From an uncultured Collinsella sp. (lineage in GTDB: Bacteria > Actinomycetota > Coriobacteriia > Coriobacteriales > Coriobacteriaceae): DNA of 19,611 bases. Below, in pieces: positions 7,743 through 15,193 of the stretch. The position numbers and the translations under genes were made by a program. Position 1 is the first letter of the stretch, and each line of letters opens with the position of its first letter. The notes below the pieces were generated by a model. It did no database searches. It was not told the DNA's origin and was given only the letters and a program-made list of their open reading frames with translations. The stretch is taken from assembly GCA_900755005.1 (NCBI GenBank), contig CAAEEX010000012.1, positions 1 through 19,611 of the forward strand. Reading direction: 5' to 3'.

Positions 7743-7843
7743 TGTAAGGTTGGCGCAGGCACCAAGCTCGCAGGACGCGCCCCTGTATTCAATTGGAAAT
7801 GAACGCGAGCGTGACTTTTTTCTCCCCGCCGCCAACACAAACC

Positions 7844-7874
7844 TTGACTCTACAATCGTTGTAGGGTTTTCACT
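7844..7874 (+). promoter_or_regulatory. MerR-type promoter of the MATE pump operon
   Basis: TTGACT (7844-7849) and a weak -10, TTCACT (7869-7874), are 19 bases apart. The spacer carries the dyad CTACAA-TCG-TTGTAG (7850-7864), extended outward as AC.CTACAA/TTGTAG.GT. Overlong 19-base spacers with a central dyad are the hallmark of promoters activated by MerR-family proteins, which untwist the DNA. The MerR-type gene downstream of the pump is the obvious regulator. This arrangement is seen in the sequence; the regulatory link is inferred. Confidence 0.6.
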
Positions 7875-7914
7875 ACACTGGTACGTAAACAGACCAAGCC
7901 AGAAAGCCCCGCCC

Positions 7915-9261
7915 ATGGAACACGACCTCACACGCGGCAACGTCCTTAAGACCATCGCGGTCTTTGCCCTGCCTTATATGCTCTCGTACTTTTTGCAGAT
8001 GCTCTACGGCATGGCCGACCTGTACATGATGGGGCAGTTTAGCGGCGCCGCCGGCATCACCGCCGTGGGCAACGGCGCGCAGACGCTCTATATCATTACC
8101 GTGACGCTCGTGGGCCTGGCCATGGGAACGACGGTCATCGTCGGCCACGCCGTGGGTTCGCGCCGCTTCGACCGCGCCGAGGCTGCCATCGGCAACACCA
8201 TCACGCTCTTTATGGGCGTCTCGGTGGTGCTGGCAGCCATCTTGCTCGCACTGTGTCCGCAGATTGTGGCACTCATTGGCACGCCGGCCGAAGCGGTCGA
8301 AGGCACTGCCTCCTACCTGCGTATCTGCTTTATCGGCATTCCCTTTATCGCCGCGTACAACATTCTTTCGGCCATCTTTCGCGGGCTGGGCGATTCGCGC
8401 TCGCCCATGTACGTGATCGGCGTGGCGTGCATCATTAATATCGCGCTTGATTTTCTGTTTATCGGCCACATGGGACTCGGCCCCGTGGGCGCGGCGCTCG
8501 GCACGGTAATCGCCCAGACGGCCAGCGTTGCCCTCGCGCTCGTGTGGCTCAAAAGCCGTCGCACGAACATCCACGTTAAGCGCAGCGACCTGCGCCCCCA
8601 GCCCGAAGTGCTCGGTAGCATTCTTAAGATCGGCGTGCCCGTGGCCGTGCAGGACGGCTGCATCCAGGTGGCATTTATGTTCATCACCGTCATCGCCAAC
8701 CACCGCGGCCTGGTCGACGCCGCCGCCGTGGGCCTGGTCGAGAAGATGATCAGCTTTTTGTTCATTGTGCCGAGCTCCATGGGCGCCACCGTCAGCGCGC
8801 TCACGGCGCAAAACGCCGGCGCGGGCAAGGGCGACCGCGCGCGTCAGGTGCTCAAGGATGCCATGACCATCTCGGTGGTGTACGGCTGCCTGGTCACGGT
8901 GCTGATGTGGCTGGTGGCACCAGCGTTTATCGGCTTTTTTGCCAAGGACGCCGCGGTGGTCGCGGCCGGTACCGGCTATATGCGCAGCTATATTTTCGAC
9001 GCAATCTTTGCCGGCATCCACATTTGCTTTAGTGGCTTTTTCGCCGCGTATGGCAAGAGCTACATCGGCTTTGCGCATAACGTGCTGGCTGTGGCACTCA
9101 TTCGCGTGCCCGGTGCATGGCTGCTGTCGAACGCCTATTCCGATACGTTGTTTCCCATGGGCATCGCCTCGCCGTGCGGATCGATTCTGTCGGCGGTCAT
9201 CTGCGTGATTGCATTTACCGTGCTCAACCGGCGCGGGGCTTTTGACAAGCTGGTGGCGTAG
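7915..9261 (+). CDS. MATE-family multidrug efflux transporter
   Basis: A 448-residue, strongly hydrophobic protein with about twelve predicted membrane segments, the usual MATE size. Family landmarks include FALPYMLSYFLQMLYGMAD in the first helix, the cytoplasmic FRGLGDSRSPM motif, the IALDFLFIGHMGLGPVGAAL segment, and QNAGAGKGDRARQ at the start of the second half. MATE pumps export cationic drugs or metabolites using the sodium or proton gradient; the substrate cannot be told here. The ATG at 7915 (MEHDLTRGN) is chosen because it gives the family N-terminus. The frame is open further upstream, but that part crosses the promoter. The Shine-Dalgarno is weak (AGAAAG). A MerR regulator gene follows after 54 bases, making a pump-regulator operon under the dyad promoter at 7844. 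Confidence 0.92.
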   Translation: MEHDLTRGNVLKTIAVFALPYMLSYFLQMLYGMADLYMMGQFSGAAGITAVGNGAQTLYIITVTLVGLAMGTTVIVGHAVGSRRFDRAEAAIGNTITLFMGVSVVLAAILLALCPQIVALIGTPAEAVEGTASYLRICFIGIPFIAAYNILSAIFRGLGDSRSPMYVIGVACIINIALDFLFIGHMGLGPVGAALGTVIAQTASVALALVWLKSRRTNIHVKRSDLRPQPEVLGSILKIGVPVAVQDGCIQVAFMFITVIANHRGLVDAAAVGLVEKMISFLFIVPSSMGATVSALTAQNAGAGKGDRARQVLKDAMTISVVYGCLVTVLMWLVAPAFIGFFAKDAAVVAAGTGYMRSYIFDAIFAGIHICFSGFFAAYGKSYIGFAHNVLAVALIRVPGAWLLSNAYSDTLFPMGIASPCGSILSAVICVIAFTVLNRRGAFDKLVA

Positions 9262-9315
9262 CGAGGCGACGCGAGCCTGGCGCCCCTCCCCGACCCTATT
9301 GAAAGGAGCGTTCCT

Positions 9316-10161
9316 ATGGCCGACTCGCCAACTGAACATACCGAGGGCCTGCTTCGCATTGGCGAGGTGGCGCGCCTGCTCAATTTGAGCGTGGGCACAC
9401 TGCGCCATTACGAACAGATGGGGCTATTGGAGCCGGCATATGTCGATCCGGCGAGTGGATACCGCTACTACGGATCGCGGCAGCTCTCCACGCTCAATAC
9501 CATCGGCAACCTGCGCGTTCTCGACTTGCCGTTGGCGCAAATTCGCGAGTTTGTCACTACGCGCGATATGGATTTGATGCAACGGCAACTGACCAAGCAA
9601 CAGGAGTTAATTGAGCACAAGCGGCGTGAGCTGGAGCGCATGTCGCGCAAGATTGACCAGCGGCTTGCCTTGCTTCATGGCGCTTTGAATGCTGATCTCG
9701 ACACCATTAGCGAAATCGAGGAACCCGAACTTCGCTGCGCCACGCTGCACGAGCGCGTCAATCCCACCGACGCCTATTCGCTGGGATGGCATATCCGCCA
9801 GCTTCAGCAGGGGCAGCACGAAACCTTTGCCTATCTGGGCAATCTGGGTGTGGGTATCGCGCCCGAACGCCTGGCAGCCGGTGACTTTAATGGCTACGAC
9901 GAGGTCTTTCTGCTGCTCGATGACACCGATGATTACCTGGGCGACGTTGAGACGCGACCTGCCGCGCACTGCCTGACCATAAGCTTCCGCGGCACGCACG
10001 GGCAGGCGGGCTCGCGCTACGAGCAGCTACTCGGCTATATGCACGAACACAACCTGACGCCCGCCGGCCCCTCGCGCGAAATCGCCCTGATCGACGACAT
10101 CATCAGCGACGACCCAGCAACCTACGTGACGCAGATCACGGTGCCGGTCTCTCTAGGCTAG
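9316..10161 (+). CDS. MerR-family regulator with GyrI/BmrR-like ligand domain
   Basis: A 281-residue regulator. The winged helix-turn-helix lies at about 13-80 (LRIGEVARLLNLSVGTLRHY, then the wing GYRYYGSRQL). A dimerisation coiled coil follows at about 85-122. The C-terminal half (about 135-281) has the size and pattern of the GyrI-like effector domain found in BmrR, which binds hydrophobic cations. AAGGAG eight bases before the ATG at 9316 supports the start. It lies directly behind the MATE pump and probably activates the pump promoter, and hence itself, when a drug is bound. Its last 9 bases overlap the end of a small convergent ORF coupled to ligA. The ligand is not predictable from sequence. 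Confidence 0.9.
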   Translation: MADSPTEHTEGLLRIGEVARLLNLSVGTLRHYEQMGLLEPAYVDPASGYRYYGSRQLSTLNTIGNLRVLDLPLAQIREFVTTRDMDLMQRQLTKQQELIEHKRRELERMSRKIDQRLALLHGALNADLDTISEIEEPELRCATLHERVNPTDAYSLGWHIRQLQQGQHETFAYLGNLGVGIAPERLAAGDFNGYDEVFLLLDDTDDYLGDVETRPAAHCLTISFRGTHGQAGSRYEQLLGYMHEHNLTPAGPSREIALIDDIISDDPATYVTQITVPVSLG

Positions 10162-10332
10162 ACCGAGCCTCGCCTCTAACTCGGTCAACGCCTCAAAGGC
10201 ATCGCGAGATGCACCCGCCGCGCGCTCGCGCTCGGCAACGCAAATTCGCATCATTAAGCGCTCTTTTGCCTGCACTTGGGAATGCCTCGCGCGCCCTTCC
10301 GCCTGCGAGCAATTGCGATTCTCGATATCCAT
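10153..10332 (-). CDS. Small hypothetical protein coupled to ligA
   Basis: A 59-codon reading frame begins at an ATG whose first base is the last base of the ligA stop codon (TAATG). GGAGG within the last ligA codons sits four bases before it, a classical translational-coupling arrangement. The product starts MDIENRNCSQAEGRARHS and ends DAFEALTELEARLGLA. It is Glu/Arg/Ala-rich, probably helical, with no membrane segment. It runs convergently into the MerR gene and shares 9 bases with it, including that gene's stop. I do not recognise the family. Together with its start signal it fills what would otherwise be a 170-base gap. A chance frame is possible at this length. Confidence 0.5.
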   Translation of the reverse strand: MDIENRNCSQAEGRARHSQVQAKERLMMRICVAERERAAGASRDAFEALTELEARLGLA

Positions 10333-12560
10333 TACGCCTCCGGCACCTCACCAGTCGCCAGGATCTGCTCGAGCGCGTCCTCGTCCAGCACGGGCACGCC
10401 CAGCTGCTCGGCCTTGGTGAGCTTGGAGCCCGCTTTGGGACCGGCAACCAGATAGCTCGTCTTCTTTGACACGCTGCCCGAAACCTTGGCGCCGAGCACC
10501 TTGAGCGCCGCGCCCGCCTCGTCGCGCGTGCGGTTGACGAGCGTGCCGGTGAGCACGAAGGTCAGATCCGCAAGCGGCTGTGCGTCGGCGAGCTCGCCCG
10601 CCACGCCAGCTTCGGCCGCGGCTTGCGCATGAGCGGCGCCCAAGTCGACCTCGAGCGAAAGGCCCGCTTGGCGCAGACGTTCCAGCACGGCAAGGTTCTC
10701 GGGCACGGCCAGGAACTGCTTGACGCTCGCCGCAATCTTGGGACCGATGCCCTCGCACTCGGCGATATCCTCTTCGCTCGCCAAGATAAGCTTGTCAATC
10801 GACAGGAATCGCTCGGCGATGACCTCGCCCACGCTCTTGCCCACGTGGCGGATGCCCAGGGCAAACAGCACGCGACCGAGTGGCTGGCTCTTGGACTTGT
10901 TGAGCTCGGCGATGATTTTCTCGGCCGTCTTGAGGCCCACCGGAATGGGGTCGCCCTTCTTGACGCCCTTTTTGCTGTTGGAGCTGGCATAGGTGCGCCC
11001 TGTGTCCAGGCCTGCGATGTCGTCGACCGTGAGCTGGTAGAAGTCCGCGACATCGTGGATCAGCCCGGCGGCGATCATCTTGTCGACGATCTCATCGCCC
11101 AAGCCATCGACGTCCATGCAGCCACGGCTCACCCAGTGGAGCAGGCGCTCCTTGAGCTGTGCGGGGCAATCGATGGACACGCAGCGGTAGGCCACCTCGC
11201 CGTCCTCGTGGACCACGGGGCTGCCGCACACGGGGCAGACCTCGGGCATGTGCCAGTCGACCGAATCGGCCGGACGCTTGTCGAGCACCGGGCCCACGAC
11301 CTCGGGAATCACGTCGCCCGCCTTGTGCACGATGATAGTGTCGCCCTCGCGCACGTTTTTGCGACGGATCTCGTCGATGTTGTGCAGCGTGGCGCGCGCG
11401 ATAGTGGAGCCGGCAACCGTCACCGGGTCGAACTCGGCGACCGGCGTAAGCACACCGGTGCGGCCTACCTGGATGCGAATCTCGCGCAGTACGGTCTGCT
11501 TTTCCTCGGGCGGGAACTTAAAGGCAATGGCCCAGCGCGGTGCGCGAGCGGTAAAGCCCAGGTCGAGCTGCTGCTGGAAGCTGTCGACCTTTACGACCAC
11601 GCCGTCGATGTCGTAGTCCAAGTCGCCGCGATGCTCGAGGGCCTGGGCGCAGAACTCGTGGACCTCGGCCGGCGTGGCGCAGCGGGCCACGTTGGGGTTG
11701 ACGCTAAAGCCGGCGCTACGCAGCCAGTCCAGAAACTCGCGCTGGCTGTGGACGTGCAGTGGGTCGGTATCGGCAATGGCATAGATAAAGGTGGCCAAGT
11801 CGCGACGCGCCGTGACCTTGGGGTCCTTTTGGCGCAGGGATCCTGCAGCAGCGTTGCGCGGGTTGGCAAAAGGGTCGCGGCCCTCGGCATCGGCCTCATC
11901 GTTCAGACGAACAAAGCTGCCCTTGGGCATATAGACCTCGCCACGTACTTCGATGGTACGCTCGCGGTCAGCGCCCATGTGGGCGAGCGCCGGCTCGGAC
12001 AGGTGCATGGGCACATCCTTGATGGTACGCACGTTGAGCGACACGTCCTCGCCCGTTGTGCCATCGCCACGTGTGGCGGCGCGTACGAAGGTGCCGTTTT
12101 GGTAGGTAAGCGCCACGCCCAGGCCGTCGATCTTAAGCTCGCAGGTATAGGTGACGCTACCGGCGCCGAGCGCATCCTCGGTGCGCTGGAGCCACGCGTC
12201 AAGTTCGTCCAGATCCATGGCATCGTCCATGGAATACATGCGCGCCATGTGCGTGACCGGCGTAAACTGCTCGCTCACGTATCCGCCCACGCGCTGAGTA
12301 TAGCTGTCGGGCGTTACCAGGTCGGGGTAGGTCGCCTCGATTTCCTGCAGCTCAACGAGCATTTTGTCGAAGGCGGCGTCCGTGATCTCGGGCGCATCGA
12401 GCATGTAGTAGCGGTAGGCGTGGTAATCGAGCTCGTGGCGCAGCTCGGCCGCGCGCGCGGCGGCCTGGGCATGGGCGTCGGCCGGTGCGGCGGCATCCGC
12501 GCTCGCGGGCGTTTCGGTATCGATGTCCACGCCGTCACCAAACAGGCTCGATTGCTCCAT
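10332..12560 (-). CDS. ligA: NAD-dependent DNA ligase LigA
   Basis: LigA seals nicks in DNA with NAD+ as cofactor and is essential in replication and repair. The 742-residue protein shows the NAD-binding domain Ia (YHAYRYYMLDAPEITDAAFD, 46-65), the adenylation motif CELKIDG with K143, nucleotide-binding VRGEVYMP (205-212), the OB-fold region, a four-cysteine zinc finger (C442, C445, C460, C465), helix-hairpin-helix repeats (about 485-625) and a C-terminal BRCT domain (about 662-742). About 20 residues at 521-543 (Gly/Lys/Ser-rich) look like an insertion between the zinc finger and the helix-hairpin-helix part. An Ala-rich N-terminal extension of about 35 residues precedes domain Ia. The ATG at 12560 has AAGGAG seven bases before it; the frame's upstream codons lack such a site. 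Confidence 0.97.
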   Translation of the reverse strand: MEQSSLFGDGVDIDTETPASADAAAPADAHAQAAARAAELRHELDYHAYRYYMLDAPEITDAAFDKMLVELQEIEATYPDLVTPDSYTQRVGGYVSEQFTPVTHMARMYSMDDAMDLDELDAWLQRTEDALGAGSVTYTCELKIDGLGVALTYQNGTFVRAATRGDGTTGEDVSLNVRTIKDVPMHLSEPALAHMGADRERTIEVRGEVYMPKGSFVRLNDEADAEGRDPFANPRNAAAGSLRQKDPKVTARRDLATFIYAIADTDPLHVHSQREFLDWLRSAGFSVNPNVARCATPAEVHEFCAQALEHRGDLDYDIDGVVVKVDSFQQQLDLGFTARAPRWAIAFKFPPEEKQTVLREIRIQVGRTGVLTPVAEFDPVTVAGSTIARATLHNIDEIRRKNVREGDTIIVHKAGDVIPEVVGPVLDKRPADSVDWHMPEVCPVCGSPVVHEDGEVAYRCVSIDCPAQLKERLLHWVSRGCMDVDGLGDEIVDKMIAAGLIHDVADFYQLTVDDIAGLDTGRTYASSNSKKGVKKGDPIPVGLKTAEKIIAELNKSKSQPLGRVLFALGIRHVGKSVGEVIAERFLSIDKLILASEEDIAECEGIGPKIAASVKQFLAVPENLAVLERLRQAGLSLEVDLGAAHAQAAAEAGVAGELADAQPLADLTFVLTGTLVNRTRDEAGAALKVLGAKVSGSVSKKTSYLVAGPKAGSKLTKAEQLGVPVLDEDALEQILATGEVPEA

Positions 12561-12679
12561 AGCGGCACTCCTTCGCTCGATTTCAAACGGATACAAGAGT
12601 ACCACCGGTCACCATGGCGCCGAATAACCCTTTCGAACCGCACCGAATCGGCAGCCGCCAGACTGGGGGGGATCGCGCG

Positions 12680-12707
12680 ATTAAACCATGCCCTTGCCAG
12701 TTCTAAA
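12680..12707 (-). promoter_or_regulatory. Candidate ligA promoter
   Basis: On the minus strand TTTAGA and TTTAAT are 16 bases apart, about 120 bases before the ligA start. The match is moderate. The -35 overlaps the edge of the 25-bp repeat, and the palindrome ATCGCGCGAT (12672-12681) follows the -10. Nothing else clear is seen in 12561-12680. Confidence 0.25.
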
Positions 12708-12730
12708 TGATCCGTTTTCCTCCGTCCCCA
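12706..12730 (-). repeat. 25-bp dispersed repeat, copy B, intergenic
   Basis: Exact inverted copy of 5863-5887, here between the htrA terminator and the ligA promoter region. In this copy the repeat is bracketed by ATGATCC (12707-12713) and GGATCAT (12733-12739), giving it a 7-bp terminal dyad. The core GTCCCC resembles the loop of the hairpin at 14444-14476. Confidence 0.8.
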
Positions 12731-12743
12731 AGGGATCATCGCG

Positions 12744-12782
12744 AAAAGAGGGGCTGTCCCGCGCTGGCGGAACAGCCCCTCT
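12744..12782 (-). terminator. Intrinsic terminator of the htrA-like gene
   Basis: AGAGGGGCTGT and ACAGCCCCTCT form an 11-bp GC-rich stem, extended by CCGC/GCGG around a CAGC loop, and are followed by TTTT on the minus strand. It begins 27 bases past the protease stop codon. On the plus strand it has no T-run. Confidence 0.85.
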
Positions 12783-12808
12783 GGCTTCGATATGTGCGAT
12801 ACAGCTCG

Positions 12809-14272
12809 TTAGAAACCCTGGCCGTTGCCCTGACCCTGGCCCTGCTGGCCAAGCAGCTCCTCCAGGTACTGGCGCAGCTGCTCGTCGGTAATACCGCCGT
12901 TGCCGGTGTCGGTCGAACTGTCGTCCTGCTGCTGGTTCTGCAGCTCCTCGTCGGAACCCAGCTCGACGGTGACCTTCTTCTCTTCCTTGCCGCGCATGAG
13001 CGTGATCTCGACCTTCTCGCCCACCTCGTGGCTGCGCAGCGCGATGATCAGGCCATCGGCGCTCGTGATCTCGTCGTCGCCCAGCTTGGTGATGACGTCG
13101 CCCTCCTGAATGCCAGCCTTGGCGGCAGGACCGTCCTCGACGACGCTCGCCACATACGCGCCGCTATCGGTGCTCAGCTTGTTGGTGCGGGCGTTGAGCG
13201 CATTGACGCTCGAAAGCGTAGCGCCCATGTACGGATGCACCGGCGTCTTGCCGTCGATGATCTGGTCGGCAATGTTCTTGGCGTAGTTAACCGGAATGGC
13301 AAAGCCCACGCCCGAGCTGGAGCCCGAGTAGCTCTCGATGAGCGAGTTGATACCCACAAGCTCGCCGTTGTCGTTGACGAGCGCGCCGCCGGAGTTGCCC
13401 GGGTTGATGGCGGCATCGGTCTGGATCATGTTGGCATAGATGGTGTTACCGCTGGTAGAGCTCATGGCCGTGGAGCGATACAGCGCCGAGACGATACCGG
13501 TGGAGACAGACTGCTCGTTGCCGAACGGCGAGCCGATCGCCATAACCCACTCGCCCACGTTAAGCTTGGAGGAATCACCGATCTCAATCGGCGTGAGCTT
13601 GGAGGCGTCGGCGTCCTTGAGCTTGATGACGGCCAGGTCGCTCGAAGCGTCGTTGCCCACGAACTCGGCCTCGTAGGTGGTGCCGTCGTCCATGGTCACC
13701 ACGTACTGGTCATAGCCATCGACCACGTGGTTGTTGGTGAGGATATGGCCCTCGGTATCGAGCACCACGCCCGAACCGACGCTGCCCGAGTTGTCCGACT
13801 CGTCGGCAGACTGCGAAAGCGAGCCATTCTGGCCACCGCTCGAAGTGGCGGTGATGGAAACCACGGAGGGCAGGGCCTTGGCAGAAACGGCCTCGGCCAG
13901 CGTGGTGTCCTCGGAGTCGATCGTGATCTTTTGCGTCGACGAACCCGAAGCGCCCGCCGTCACGGCATTCTTGCCGCCACCGATATCGAGCGTGCCACTC
14001 ATAATGAGCGCGATGACCAGCAGGGCGCCGCAGGCGCAGCCGGCAAGCGCTGTAATAAAGATCGGCAGCTTTTTGGTCTTGGTCTTGACCACCGTGTGCT
14101 TGTTCACGACCTGCTGGCCGCCCAGCGGCTTGCCGGTCTGCGTATCGTAGGCCTGCACGTAGGGAATGTTGTTGCCGTCGGCAGGCGTCGACTCCACCTG
14201 CACGCGCGGCTGCTGCTGAGTCTCGCCGGCATTGCCAACATCCTGGGGACGCTGGGAATCGTTCTCGCTCAT
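12809..14272 (-). CDS. HtrA/DegP-like membrane-anchored serine protease
   Basis: A 487-residue trypsin-like protease of the S1C (HtrA) family, acting outside the membrane on misfolded proteins. It has a cytoplasmic Gln/Asn-rich N-terminus (1-68), a single membrane anchor (69-92, IFITALAGCACGALLVIALI), a Ser/Gly-rich linker, and a protease domain with the triad H182 (TNNHVVDG), D212 (SSDLAVIKL) and S294 (NPGNSGGAL). One PDZ domain follows (about 345-438, HPYMGATLSS to VTVELG), then an acidic, Gln/Gly-rich tail ending QGQGQGNGQGF. The ATG at 14272 is preceded by AAAGGA eight bases away. It is monocistronic, with its own terminator downstream, a separate terminator ending the upstream regulator gene, and a GC-rich hairpin in its leader. 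Family members are usually induced by envelope stress. Confidence 0.95.
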   Translation of the reverse strand: MSENDSQRPQDVGNAGETQQQPRVQVESTPADGNNIPYVQAYDTQTGKPLGGQQVVNKHTVVKTKTKKLPIFITALAGCACGALLVIALIMSGTLDIGGGKNAVTAGASGSSTQKITIDSEDTTLAEAVSAKALPSVVSITATSSGGQNGSLSQSADESDNSGSVGSGVVLDTEGHILTNNHVVDGYDQYVVTMDDGTTYEAEFVGNDASSDLAVIKLKDADASKLTPIEIGDSSKLNVGEWVMAIGSPFGNEQSVSTGIVSALYRSTAMSSTSGNTIYANMIQTDAAINPGNSGGALVNDNGELVGINSLIESYSGSSSGVGFAIPVNYAKNIADQIIDGKTPVHPYMGATLSSVNALNARTNKLSTDSGAYVASVVEDGPAAKAGIQEGDVITKLGDDEITSADGLIIALRSHEVGEKVEITLMRGKEEKKVTVELGSDEELQNQQQDDSSTDTGNGGITDEQLRQYLEELLGQQGQGQGNGQGF

Positions 14273-14301
14273 AGCTGCGATCCTTTCGTCAAATAACCAA
14301 A

Positions 14302-14325
14302 GGCCCGCCAAACACGTGGCGGGCC
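14302..14325 (-). terminator. Terminator-like hairpin in the htrA leader
   Basis: GGCCCGCC and GGCGGGCC form an 8-bp GC stem with an 8-base loop. On the minus strand it is followed by TTTGGTTATTT and lies 29 bases before the protease ATG. It could be an attenuator, or a terminator for transcription coming from the upstream regulator gene, with the protease promoter overlapping it. Confidence 0.5.
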
Positions 14326-14362
14326 ATCATTGTTCACGTTGAGTTGTACCCCAATATGCGGG

Positions 14363-14374
14363 CGTACGTGTACG
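14363..14374. promoter_or_regulatory. Short dyad upstream of the protease gene
   Basis: CGTAC-GT-GTACG is a 5-bp dyad about 90 bases before the protease start, in the region (14326-14440) where its promoter must lie. No convincing -35/-10 pair could be assigned there. Confidence 0.25.
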
Positions 14375-14443
14375 AGAACGCAATCTTTTAGGAAGGCTTA
14401 AGTTCTGCTGCAAACTCGAAGGGAACCCGCACCTGCGGCAAAA

Positions 14444-14476
14444 CCACCACAAAGGTGCCTGTCCCCTTTGTGGTGG
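14444..14476 (-). terminator. Intrinsic terminator of the GlnR-like gene, REP-like in sequence
   Basis: CCACCACAAAGG and CCTTTGTGGTGG form a perfect 12-bp stem with a 9-base loop. On the minus strand it is followed by TTTTG. It begins four bases after the stop codon of the regulator gene. The stem-loop contains GGTGCCTGTCCCC, a motif I recall from dispersed REP-type repeats in several bacteria, so it may be a repeat element recruited as a terminator. Confidence 0.75.
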
Positions 14477-14480
14477 AAAT

Positions 14481-15143
14481 CTAGTCCTTAAACAGATATC
14501 CCACGCCGCGGACGGTGGTGATGTGTGCCGCGATCTGCGGGCCCACCTTGGAGCGGATGCGTCGAATGTGCACGTCGACGGTGCGCGTGCCGCCGCAGTA
14601 CTCAAAGCCCCACACGCGGTGCAGCAGCACTTCGCGGCTGTAGGCGCGGTTGGGGTGCGTCGCCAAAAAGCTCAGCAGCGAGTACTCCATCAGCGTCAGG
14701 TCGATGGGCTCGTTATCGAGTGTCACCTGGTAGGTAGCCAGGTTAATCTCGAGGTTATCGATGTTGAGCACATCGTCGGCGGTGACGGTCTCCTCCTCGC
14801 CCATCAGGCGCTGCGCGCGAGCCTTGAGCTCATTGGGCGTCGCCGTGGGGCATACAAAGTCGGCATGCGCGTGATTCGGCAGGCGCAGGGTACCGAGCGC
14901 CTCATCGTCGACGATCACCAACATGGGGACACCGCCGCGATCGTCAAGCCACTTGGCAATCTGATCGATGCGGTCGCTGCGGATGCCGTCGGAATCGAGG
15001 ATCAGCAGGTCAAAGTCGTGCGCCGCAGTTGGCGAATCAGGGGTTGCCAGGCTCACCTCGACACCCAGGGTAGTCGTCAAGCTGCGGGCAAACTCGTGGA
15101 AGCGCGTCGTGCGCGCCATGAACAGGGCACTCTTTTCGGACAT
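14481..15143 (-). CDS. GlnR-like OmpR-family orphan response regulator
   Basis: A 220-residue regulator. The C-terminal half (about 125-220) is a clear OmpR/PhoB winged helix, with LTLMEYSLLSFLATHPNRAY, VWGFEYCGGTRTVDVHIRR and VRGVGYLF. These stretches closely recall actinobacterial GlnR, the nitrogen regulator. The receiver half is atypical: it lacks the acidic pair after the first strand and the usual Lys near the fifth strand, but keeps an Asp at residue 50 (LLILD), the position it has in GlnR. It is therefore probably not a phosphorylated two-component regulator, and no histidine kinase gene is nearby. The ATG at 15143 has GGAGG about six bases upstream. It follows the glutamine synthetase homologue by 50 bases with no terminator between, so the two form an operon. 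Confidence 0.82.
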   Translation of the reverse strand: MSEKSALFMARTTRFHEFARSLTTTLGVEVSLATPDSPTAAHDFDLLILDSDGIRSDRIDQIAKWLDDRGGVPMLVIVDDEALGTLRLPNHAHADFVCPTATPNELKARAQRLMGEEETVTADDVLNIDNLEINLATYQVTLDNEPIDLTLMEYSLLSFLATHPNRAYSREVLLHRVWGFEYCGGTRTVDVHIRRIRSKVGPQIAAHITTVRGVGYLFKD

Positions 15144-15193
15144 ATCGGCCTCCAAAGAAATGAGCTCAATCGTACTGGAACAAGCCAGCGCGA

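Noticed and set aside
7873..9408. A 511-codon minus-strand frame opposite the MATE gene
   Set aside because: Hydrophilic mirror of a membrane protein gene, without motifs.
10623..12710. A 695-codon plus-strand frame opposite ligA
   Set aside because: Antisense shadow of ligA; no recognisable motif or ribosome-binding site.
12707..14296. A 529-codon open frame on the plus strand opposite the htrA-like gene
   Set aside because: It mirrors a clearly conserved protease, is rich in Arg/His/Gly/Val as expected of antisense frames in GC-rich DNA, and shows no domain.
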